From the NCBI GenBank assembly GCA_044347745.1, contig JBIKUD010000007.1:35463-99462 (forward strand): a stretch of 64,000 bases of DNA, given 5' to 3'. Source of the DNA: JAIBBV01 sp044347745 (GTDB taxonomy: Bacteria > Bdellovibrionota_C > UBA2361 > JAFLCA01). Below, piece by piece: positions 52,154-59,559 of the stretch (positions within the stretch are counted from its first letter, which is position 1; the number at the start of each line of letters is the position of its first letter). A program made the position numbers and the translations under genes. The notes under the pieces were generated by a model. The model saw only the letters and a list, made by a program, of their open reading frames with translations. It searched no databases and was not told where the DNA came from.

Positions 52154-52465
52154 ATGGCTTTTGGTGAAAAAATTAATCGCAGCGAGCTGGAAGTTGCCCT
52201 TCTTAAGTATGGGGCCTGGGCCCTCCTCAGCTTCCTTATTGTCCTTCTTATACTGATTATTGGCGGACCCTATATGCCAGAGACTATGAGGCGCTTGGGA
52301 TTAGACTGGATGATCCCTGAAGAGGGCGGCATCTATGCTGATTGTAGTAAGAGCTCCAATAAAAATAACCCGTACTGCGGCGGAAGTGGTTATGTAAGAG
52401 ACGAAAAGTGGAGGGGCTTAAGCAATAAGACGGGAGGATCGAACCCGTTTGGGATTAATGAATAG
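52154..52465 (+). CDS. small single-pass membrane protein
   Basis: A 103-residue protein, unrecognised. One membrane helix (about 20-40, WALLSFLIVLLILIIGGPYM), then a polar tail with two Cys (IYADCSKSSNKNNPYCGGSG) that could form a disulfide outside the cytoplasm. The ATG lies 177 bases from the divergent beta-rich gene. It has no neighbours on its strand; function unknown. Confidence 0.6.
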   Translation: MAFGEKINRSELEVALLKYGAWALLSFLIVLLILIIGGPYMPETMRRLGLDWMIPEEGGIYADCSKSSNKNNPYCGGSGYVRDEKWRGLSNKTGGSNPFGINE

Positions 52466-52756
52466 ATTTTTCTATTAACTGTTTTCCGTTGAAGAGTTTG
52501 TCAGTCAAACAGTCGTCCGTTTCAGTCCCCGCCGCCCGATACAGATCCTGACCCAGCCCCTGCTCCCGCCCCCCAGCGCCTGAAAAGATTATTTTACCAC
52601 AGGGTAACGCAGAGGCACGCGGGGGATGACGAAACAAATGTAGTATGACACTTGGTCTTAAACTTTGAGAGCTTTGTTCCCTCTCTGTGTTTAAATATTT
52701 TTTCCGGGCTAGGAGCTGTTGCTGGAATCAGAGTTTAATTAAGCCGAAATCGCCAG

Positions 52757-53563
52757 CTATTTCATGCCCACCGGATTAGCAGCAATTCCCTTAGTTTTCT
52801 TCGGAGCAAAGGTTGGCTCGCTGCCTTGACCAAGACTTCCTGCTCCAGATTCTTCAAGATCATAAATGCGTCCGGCTTCAGATTGCCCCATGGGCATAGG
52901 GTAGGACCAAATTCCTACGTGCCGTACTGGAATTCGCTCGAGCGTAGTAGCGAAAGCACCACCTCGTAACATACGGGTTAACTCGGCTGTTTTTGACATT
53001 TCCACCGAACCAGATGAAAGAATCATCGAGCTCGAGGGGTCAATTAAGCGCGCATTTACATACACCCGCACTGGCGACACAACGTAGGTGCCTACCACCA
53101 CTGCTCCAAGCTGACGCACTGGGCGAACTGATGAAACATCTCTTGAAAGCGCAAACTCGCCGCGCCCGGACATAAATTGCAAAGCATCGCTATGCCGCAA
53201 CTCAATTACATCGAATCCGCGCATGACAAGCTCGCTCATCACCTGTTCAGCATACATACGACCGAAGCTGGAAGTTGAGTACAAGTCATCTGCATTAACG
53301 AAGGTAGTCACTCCAATAGGTCCGGGGTTTACACCGCGGTAGTGTTCATCAATTTGATCGACGATATAGGAACTCTTAAAACGCCCCACCGACTCATTCT
53401 CATAGTTACCCATGGGAAATGGCGAATAGACCGGCACATCAGAGTAGCGCTTGCTGCAAGACGAAAGCAGGATAATGATAAGAGCGACCAGCAACAACTG
53501 GCATAGTCTTTGTAATACTTGGCGTGAGTAGTTTAATTTAGTTGAATACTCTTGTGTACCCAT
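52757..53563 (-). CDS. flgO: FlgO-family outer-membrane lipoprotein
   Basis: A 268-residue lipoprotein; start ATG at 53563 after AAAGGATTGGGG. The signal peptide ends in the lipobox LLSSC. The body has the FlgO domain pattern: YIVDQIDEHYRGVNPGPIGV, SFGRMYAEQVMSELVMRGFD (about 100-119), LGAVVVGTYVVSPVRVYVNA and RLIDPSSSMILSSGSVEM. In Vibrio FlgO supports the flagellum at the outer membrane, so a motility role is likely. It is far from the main flagellar cluster, and it is divergent from another lipoprotein gene whose start lies about 60 bases away. Confidence 0.78.
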   Translation of the reverse strand: MGTQEYSTKLNYSRQVLQRLCQLLLVALIIILLSSCSKRYSDVPVYSPFPMGNYENESVGRFKSSYIVDQIDEHYRGVNPGPIGVTTFVNADDLYSTSSFGRMYAEQVMSELVMRGFDVIELRHSDALQFMSGRGEFALSRDVSSVRPVRQLGAVVVGTYVVSPVRVYVNARLIDPSSSMILSSGSVEMSKTAELTRMLRGGAFATTLERIPVRHVGIWSYPMPMGQSEAGRIYDLEESGAGSLGQGSEPTFAPKKTKGIAANPVGMK

Positions 53564-53623
53564 AGACCCCAATCCTTTAGAGAACAGGCAGTTATGCTCC
53601 ATTTGTGTGCTGTACATTCAAAA

Positions 53624-54286
53624 ATGCGCGTCAATATTTTGACGGTGATGCTACTCAGCTGCCTTTCTGGCTGCGCACTCACCCAGCAATACGTGTTAGA
53701 TCGATGCAAAACTCGTGCTTACGTGCGCAATATTGTGCCCGATTACTTAAGTGCTCGTTTTCATTCAGAAGCACCAGTGCGAATGGCGATAATTCCATTT
53801 TCACCTCCGGCAAACCTTGCCTATAGGGGACCAGAAGTGCCTGGCCTCGGAAACCTATTGGCCAGCCAAATTCATTCAGAACTCGTAGCAGCGAATCAGG
53901 TTCCGATTGTGGAGCTTTTTAACCGCCAAGACTGGCCTGGGAAGAAAGACGAATTTAGTACCGGAAACTTTGGCGCAATTCGGGCTTCAAGAGACGCTGG
54001 ATACGATTTAGTGCTCGTTGGTAAAATGCTGCCCATGCAGGCGCTCGACAGTATCTCTGTTGAATATAAGTTAATTGAAGTCGAAGCAGGTATTACTCTC
54101 TGGTATGGAGTTACCACCGCCCGCACTTTTGCACAGGGCGTAGATCGTGAGCTAAGCAACTTCGGCATGGGGTCAGAGGTTCCCGCAAATTTAGGAACTA
54201 ATGAACTTGCCTCAGAAGCAGCGCGCTGTATAGCGAAGGAGCTGAGCTCGGAAGATGAAGGTGGCTGGCGCTGGCCTTGGCAGTGA
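53624..54286 (+). CDS. lipoprotein with TolB/CsgG-like N-terminal fold
   Basis: About 220 residues from the ATG at 53624; in-frame ATGs at 53594 and earlier also exist. A short signal peptide ends in the lipobox LSGC. The body has MAIIPFSPPANLAYRGPEVP, LGNLLASQIHSELVAANQVP, IRASRDAGYDLVLVGKMLPM and YKLIEVEAGITLWYGVTTAR, the alternating pattern of proteins that detect or assemble at the outer membrane (TolB-N/CsgG/GNA1162-like). It is divergent from flgO and may be a partner. Exact family unsure. Confidence 0.65.
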   Translation: MRVNILTVMLLSCLSGCALTQQYVLDRCKTRAYVRNIVPDYLSARFHSEAPVRMAIIPFSPPANLAYRGPEVPGLGNLLASQIHSELVAANQVPIVELFNRQDWPGKKDEFSTGNFGAIRASRDAGYDLVLVGKMLPMQALDSISVEYKLIEVEAGITLWYGVTTARTFAQGVDRELSNFGMGSEVPANLGTNELASEAARCIAKELSSEDEGGWRWPWQ

Positions 54287-54592
54287 AGACGCAGACAATA
54301 CAGCTTCGAACCCCGAAGAAAAATAATACCGGACAAACTTCGGATTCTCAGACCGCTCTATTGGCAGGCGCACACCCCCCTCTCTCATAAGATGAAATCA
54401 GGACCATTCAGTAATTGCCGAACCCGAGTGTTCATCTCCCCCTTCCTGGGTTAATACTTCGAAACTACTGAGAAATTATAATTTTTTCAGCACCCTCTCT
54501 TAAGCTCCGCTAAGTCAAGCGCATTCCATAACCAATACAGCTGTTTCTTCTGTATGGATTTGCCGATTGTCTAAAGCCTTGCTCACTAACTT
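54287..54592. other. 306-base gap before the repeat/methyltransferase gene
   Basis: No gene seen. A short CTTCG-AACCC-CGAAG hairpin lies just after the lipoprotein gene (about 54304-54318). The right end must carry the promoter of the large gene. No ribosome site is visible before its ATG. Confidence 0.45.
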
Positions 54593-57499
54593 ATGACCTC
54601 CTTGCCTCCAACTACACCAAACGCGAACCAACACCAGGATGCTGCTCCTTCTTGTTACGAAGGGATGGTGACTCCTAGTGATCAAGTCGCGTCGATTTTA
54701 AAGATTCTGCACGATGCGCAGCCTGTTCCCCTCGATCAAAGCCGCTACCGAATTATCGCAATCTCGGGACTTACAGTTGACATTCCATTGCCCCAAAAGT
54801 GCCTCACCCAAAATTGGCGAGAAGCATCTAAAGCGCTCTCCGCATTTGATGGCGAAATTAAAATTGAGGGGCGCCTACCATCTTCAGGCAGCTTCAACCT
54901 TGATTGGATCGAACAAAAACACTTTCCCTATGGTGGACGAGATGTGACCCTTGTAGTGCAAAAGGATACAGTTCGATCTCTTGAAGTTCTATCTGATTTT
55001 AAAGATCAAAGTGGTCGGCGATTACGAGAACTCATTCGAGATGAATCAAATGGATGTGATAAAACCGAGCTTACTTTCGATCAACTCCTCGACTCCATAC
55101 GCAAACTACCTGACTACGATAAACGAACAAGAGAAGTAGAAATCACCGTTGAAGGAATAACCACAAATTTAAAGAGACCACTAAGCAACGCTGCCACAAT
55201 TCTCGAGCGACTACTCGGAGCTCAATTGAGCAAGTTGCCAAATGTGTTGCTAGCACTCAACATAGAATCGACAAATAGTTCCTGTTTTGGGTTAGCTTTC
55301 CGGGATTCTGAGTCCTGGTTCACAGGATATAGGCAAGTACTTAAATTTACGAAGGGAGAGCTTGTTCAAAGAACAATATTTTCCGAGCTGTATACTTCTG
55401 AAGACGGCGCTCCGCGAAAACTGGGGCATCTCATTGAGCAAGGAAGAAAGAAATGGACAACTGAGCTATCTGTCCCTGAACTGATTTCCGAATTTGAATC
55501 GCTCGATCGAAAAGGGGAAAGGCATGCGATACTCTACATTGATGCTTCAGTTTACGACGTGCATACAACTCCACGTAGTATGCCTGAACAATTAATTGGA
55601 GATGCCCTCACCCGGGTAGACTCCTTCGCAGTTGCAAAACCAGTAAACGCCGAAGTGTCTTTTTCTGCTTTCAATTATCAGGTAATTCACGGCCACAAAG
55701 ATTTAGATGGTCTGCCTAACTTATGGGCTAAAGCGTTCTTTCGTGACGGGAAACCCGTTTCTATAGAGTATTTTCAGCACGGATCTCCAGAGGAACGGTC
55801 GTCCCAAAGTATCCTCAAAATCGATTTCATAACAGGAGGAAGAACTAGCACGCTATCAACCGCGGAGATTCTAGCAATCTTAGAGAGTAAATATGGGCGT
55901 CATGAGGAAGATAACCAAGGCTATGTCATTACTTTAGGGAACGATCGATTTAGGTTGCCCGCGACTTTGCCCAGAAGAACCCTACTTCAACACGTCCTAG
56001 CTGAGCGCCTACGTCAAGCGCAGAGTGTTTCAATACAGGCGGATTTGAGTCCAGCAGGATCTGCAAGCGTACTAGGCTTAGGGGTATCCGCAGGCCCACA
56101 TCATGCCGGAAAACGAATCGAGGCGCATTTTCAGTCAGGCAAGGTGGTTAACTATAGGCTCATTGCGCCCGTGGAGCAGGTTACTGGCAACGTCAATGAG
56201 CAGGTAATCCTGGTCGAAAAAATGCTCCAAGCTGCTCGTTCTGAGAGACCTGATTTTACTTCGGCTATTAGGCTTCTTGATGGGGGAGAAAATATAAACT
56301 TGCCCGCAAGGGAGGGAAGAATCCCTTTAACACGTAGGGTGGTATTTGATTTCGTCAAAGAAGACCCTCCAACCACCTCAACACGCCTAGACCGACTTCG
56401 GCTTGCTTTCTCTCGCATAGAAGGATCTGAAAAGTGGGATGCGCTGGCAAACGAATATGTTGCCGCCCTTCCTGGGCTATCTTCCTTTTTAGCTAATAGA
56501 ATGATCCTACTATTCCTTGGGCAACTTGCTCATGAAGGAAAATGCTGCTGGCCAAAAAAAATGGTTTCGGTTGGGGCTGGCCCTGGCGAAGTTTTTCAAG
56601 GTTTTCAGGATATCCAAACTCATCTCAAGAGAAATTTTGGATATACGCCCCCGGACATTGTCGATCTAGATTATTCTATAGCCATGCTTAGGCGATCACC
56701 AAATCCGTACGGCCGTGTTTTAGCTCTTGGCAGTCAAATACCTCTCGTAGACGGCTCACTGGATGGTCTTGAAATATCCTCACCATACAGGTTTAAAAAT
56801 GGCCAAGAATTGCTTGGTTCTCTAAAAGAAGCATCGCGGGTCTTATGCCACGGAGGTCTTCTGTGGATGAAGGTAGAGGCTCTGTATTTCGCACCCGAAT
56901 TCGGAAAGAGCCTCGCCTCACTAGGCTTTCAACTCATCACACCAATTAATGCTAGACTTGAATTCCCTCGAATTTTGCAAGAGAAGCTTCCACCGGAGAT
57001 GCGTGAAAAAGTAAATCAGGCTCTTCATCAAACTCATTTCTTAGTTGCAGTTAGAGACGGTTCAAAGGTAAGGCCTGATGTCAAACCTACATTTGAATTT
57101 TTAAAAAAACCCTCACTTGGGGAAGAAGTTGATGAAATGCGACATTTTATCAAACAGCTCTTACGTTCACAGAGCGATGACTCGGTCATAGCGATTGGGA
57201 GAAATTATTGCAGTTATCTTGGTGAGGCCTCTACCCAAGCACTCACACAACATCCAGCCCTGGCGTTAGGGACAATGAAAACGTTTCTTCTCAAGCTATT
57301 CCCCCGAACTGAAGTAGGACCCATCAAACCTCTGAGTAGTATGAGCACCCCTGAACTTGCTCGGGAAACAAGGCGACTTAGGGTATTGTTAGCGGAAGCG
57401 CAGCAGAGTATTCGGGACGACGCACTTCATCCAGCAGCTGTTTACATCGATGAACTTTCCCGAGGTTTACAAAGCTTAGAAGACGCCTTTATTTCTTAA
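54593..57499 (+). CDS. 968-residue protein: tandem unknown repeats fused to a class I methyltransferase domain
   Basis: Two parts are visible. Residues about 50-595 contain four to five diverged repeats of 115-135 residues. Their shared opening is KTELTFDQLLDSIRKL (about 155), TTELSVPELISEFESL (about 288), TSTLSTAEILAILESK (about 418) and EQVILVEKMLQAARSE (about 535, truncated); an earlier degenerate unit covers about 50-150. Residues about 650-805 form a SAM methyltransferase: VSVGAGPGE (motif I), IVDLDYS, PLVDGSLDGLEISSPY, EASRVLCHGGLLWM. A helical tail follows. No signal peptide or membrane helix. Substrate unknown; the repeats are not recognised. No ribosome site precedes the ATG. Confidence 0.8.
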   Translation: MTSLPPTTPNANQHQDAAPSCYEGMVTPSDQVASILKILHDAQPVPLDQSRYRIIAISGLTVDIPLPQKCLTQNWREASKALSAFDGEIKIEGRLPSSGSFNLDWIEQKHFPYGGRDVTLVVQKDTVRSLEVLSDFKDQSGRRLRELIRDESNGCDKTELTFDQLLDSIRKLPDYDKRTREVEITVEGITTNLKRPLSNAATILERLLGAQLSKLPNVLLALNIESTNSSCFGLAFRDSESWFTGYRQVLKFTKGELVQRTIFSELYTSEDGAPRKLGHLIEQGRKKWTTELSVPELISEFESLDRKGERHAILYIDASVYDVHTTPRSMPEQLIGDALTRVDSFAVAKPVNAEVSFSAFNYQVIHGHKDLDGLPNLWAKAFFRDGKPVSIEYFQHGSPEERSSQSILKIDFITGGRTSTLSTAEILAILESKYGRHEEDNQGYVITLGNDRFRLPATLPRRTLLQHVLAERLRQAQSVSIQADLSPAGSASVLGLGVSAGPHHAGKRIEAHFQSGKVVNYRLIAPVEQVTGNVNEQVILVEKMLQAARSERPDFTSAIRLLDGGENINLPAREGRIPLTRRVVFDFVKEDPPTTSTRLDRLRLAFSRIEGSEKWDALANEYVAALPGLSSFLANRMILLFLGQLAHEGKCCWPKKMVSVGAGPGEVFQGFQDIQTHLKRNFGYTPPDIVDLDYSIAMLRRSPNPYGRVLALGSQIPLVDGSLDGLEISSPYRFKNGQELLGSLKEASRVLCHGGLLWMKVEALYFAPEFGKSLASLGFQLITPINARLEFPRILQEKLPPEMREKVNQALHQTHFLVAVRDGSKVRPDVKPTFEFLKKPSLGEEVDEMRHFIKQLLRSQSDDSVIAIGRNYCSYLGEASTQALTQHPALALGTMKTFLLKLFPRTEVGPIKPLSSMSTPELARETRRLRVLLAEAQQSIRDDALHPAAVYIDELSRGLQSLEDAFIS

Positions 57500-57670
57500 A
57501 ACTAGCTAAATTTGGGAAGGTGGGGGTGGAGCGGACCTTAGATGGGAGCACAATTTCCGCGGAGCGAAGGCAACGAACAAGCCATTCTGCTTCAAGCCTG
57601 CAGGCAGAAAAGCTCCCTCCCTGGTTAGGCCTGGAGCTCTCAGTCTGAGTGCGGTATTGTTCGGTCGTAT

Positions 57671-57770
57671 GTGTATACTGAGCGCAACAAGAATTTCCAC
57701 GTTTTTGATATCTTTGAAGCTCCGTATATTGCGGAGCCGGAGGCGCGCGAGCAACAAATATACCGCTCAC
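57671..57770 (-). repeat. interspersed repeat copy C
   Basis: Diverged copy of the roughly 105-bp element. Shared parts with copy A on the plus strand are GAATTTCC near the left, a GAGC-type palindrome around GTATAT-GCG in the middle, and CAAATATAC near the right. The end motifs are exchanged relative to A: TATACTGAGCG left and TATACCGCTCAC right. Confidence 0.6.
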
Positions 57771-57835
57771 AGAATATAGAAACTAATTCCGCTGAACATT
57801 AAATGAACACACTACGGTTGGCAGTCTCCTCTTTG

Positions 57836-57940
57836 CGCTCAGTATATTTCCACCTGGCTTCGGCTCCACCTCGCAATCTATCGCTCACCCTAAGTTTGGG
57901 GGATGAATACGGAAACTCATTTCATGAGCGATATATCCGC
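57836..57940 (+). repeat. interspersed repeat copy B
   Basis: It aligns with the reverse complement of 63841-63946 over its whole length: CGCTCAGTATATTT is identical, then CCTGGCT, CGGCTC, CCTCGC, CGCTCACC, AAGTTT, CGGAAA-TCAT and TGAGCG-TATAT. Inner arms TATCGCTCA and TGAGCGATA pair. It ends seven bases before the sulfatase start. Confidence 0.8.
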
Positions 57941-57946
57941 ACTCAC

Positions 57947-59236
57947 ATGCAACTTTTGGGTTTAGGGCTTTTTTGCCTGCTTTTGCTTTTGGCAGGCTGC
58001 TCTAAACAACCTACCAACCAAGAGAAGCCGCCGATAATTTTAATCGTACTTGATACACTGAGAGCGGATCACCTTGGAGCATATGGGTACTCCCGTCCTA
58101 CGAGCCCCGAGCTTGATGCCTTTGCTGCATCGGCCACACTATATGAATATGCGATGAGCCCCGCTCCTTGGACTCCGCCCGCGGTCGCCTCAATTTTTTC
58201 TGGGCTGTATCCAACGAGCCACGGAATGATGCCTCCAAAAGATCGCGAAACTGCGCGAAAGGCATCAAAGCGGCTTCCAGATGAGGTGCTTACCTTAGCA
58301 GAGCGCTTGAAAACGTCAGGGTATTATACTCTCGGTCTCTCGGCCAACCCTTGGATTAGTAAAACGTATGGATTTGCTCAAGGATATGACGTTTTTTCAA
58401 ACCAGGTAAAAGCACGGGCGGAAGAAGTGACTAATAGAGCCTTGGCACTTTTAAAATTGGCGCCGCAGGGCAGCTCTCCTTTTTTGTATGTCCACTATCT
58501 CGACCCTCACGACCCTTACGATCCCCCTGCTCCGTTTCGAACTATGTTTGCGCCAGCCCCTGGATATCCACCCAAAATGGCTACCGCCATTGGGCGCTAT
58601 GATGGTGAGATACGATATTTAGATCAGCATCTCGGACGCTTTTTTGCTGAACTCAAAGCACGCGAAATGTTTGATAAGAGCCTCATCATTATTGTGGGCG
58701 ATCACGGCGAGCAATTTAAAGAACATGGCCACCATCGACATGGCTTTCATCTATTTAACGAAGAGATTCATGTGCCTCTTATCGTTAAATATCCGCAGCA
58801 AACTCAAGGCAAACGCGTAGCCCACACAGTGTCTTCAGTCGACATATTACCTACAGTGCTTGCAGCACTTAAAATTCCTAAAGAGTCTTATCTTGCTGGA
58901 TCTGCACTTCAAGACGAGTCGGCCTTAGCCACTCGCATGGGCGTACTAGCGGAAATTTATCGAGTGTATGATTTAAAAGCGTACGTCACTCCAGAAGGTA
59001 ATAAATTATTGCTTGAAGGAGAAAAAAAGCCGCTGAGTTTTGACCCTACACGTGTCGCTGATGCGTGGCTAAAGCCAACTCTTTTAGGTATTTTTGGAAG
59101 ATCAATTGGCATTCGCGAGACCCCAAAAATGCTTGCATCTGAAGTTGCCAAATCTCTAGAGAGAAATTTTACTGTTCTTTACCAAGATGCAATTCAGAAT
59201 CAACTTGAAAATGATGCAGTAGTGACTTTATCTTAG
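57947..59236 (+). CDS. sulfatase-family lipoprotein (alkaline phosphatase superfamily), ended by an amber codon
   Basis: Start ATG at 57947 gives a lipoprotein signal (LLLLLAGC); 429 residues to the TAG. The fold is clear: PIILIVLDTLRADHLGAYGY (about 25-44), RPTSPELDAF, WTPPAVASIFSGLYPTSHGM, IIIVGDHGEQFKEHGHHRHG and EIHVPLIVKYP. The nucleophile position is Thr (WTPP), not the formylglycine Cys/Ser motif, so it may be a phospho- or transferase-type member. After TAG the frame goes on with 13 conserved-looking codons (AELEDLRSLGYIK) to a TGA, so the natural end has probably been lost or is read through. Repeat copy B lies just upstream. Confidence 0.85.
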   Translation: MQLLGLGLFCLLLLLAGCSKQPTNQEKPPIILIVLDTLRADHLGAYGYSRPTSPELDAFAASATLYEYAMSPAPWTPPAVASIFSGLYPTSHGMMPPKDRETARKASKRLPDEVLTLAERLKTSGYYTLGLSANPWISKTYGFAQGYDVFSNQVKARAEEVTNRALALLKLAPQGSSPFLYVHYLDPHDPYDPPAPFRTMFAPAPGYPPKMATAIGRYDGEIRYLDQHLGRFFAELKAREMFDKSLIIIVGDHGEQFKEHGHHRHGFHLFNEEIHVPLIVKYPQQTQGKRVAHTVSSVDILPTVLAALKIPKESYLAGSALQDESALATRMGVLAEIYRVYDLKAYVTPEGNKLLLEGEKKPLSFDPTRVADAWLKPTLLGIFGRSIGIRETPKMLASEVAKSLERNFTVLYQDAIQNQLENDAVVTLS

Positions 59237-59278
59237 GCCGAGCTCGAAGATTTGCGTTCGCTTGGGTATATTAAGTGA
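59237..59278 (+). pseudogene. separated C-terminus of the sulfatase after an in-frame TAG
   Basis: In the same frame as the sulfatase, directly after TAG (59234-59236), the codons give AELEDLRSLGYIK and then TGA (59276-59278). Many sulfatase-family proteins end with LS..E...LR.LGY. A single C-to-T change of CAG would create this TAG. Confidence 0.7.
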
Positions 59279-59559
59279 TGTATTGAGGGCTGTAGAATGC
59301 TGCTAAGCATTTTGCGTATGAAACCAAATTCTCGTTGCTCGAGGAGGCAAGTTTTATTCGAAATGACCCAGCTATCGCAACTGTCTGTTTTTACTCAGCA
59401 AACCTCTAGTTTCTCGTTCGTAAATTCCTGTCAAACGCCCGGGCATACCTTTTGCTTTATGTATAGCCAGTGGAACAGACGGCCCAAAAAGTTTTGCTTC
59501 GAAGCAACTCTTAAGGTGTGAAGTAATGGGGTGGGCCTCTTAGGTTTGTCAGGGGAATA

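Larger units (their letters stand above)
57500..57946. other. 447-base non-coding region with two repeat copies
   Basis: Between the large gene and the sulfatase. It holds repeat copy C (57671-57770) and copy B (57836-57940). The stretch 57540-57660 has faint similarity (AATTTCCGC, GTGCGGTATTGTT) that may be a third, decayed copy. An upstream in-frame ATG (57803) would translate copy B; I take it as non-coding. Confidence 0.65.

Noticed and set aside
57803..57946. N-terminal extension of the sulfatase gene from an upstream ATG
   Set aside because: The extension translates repeat copy B; the ATG at 57947 gives a proper lipoprotein signal and is the better start.
59297..59521. 74-codon frame between the sulfatase and the DUF1592 gene
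   Set aside because: Cys/Ser/Phe-rich, no ribosome site and no family pattern; probably non-coding.
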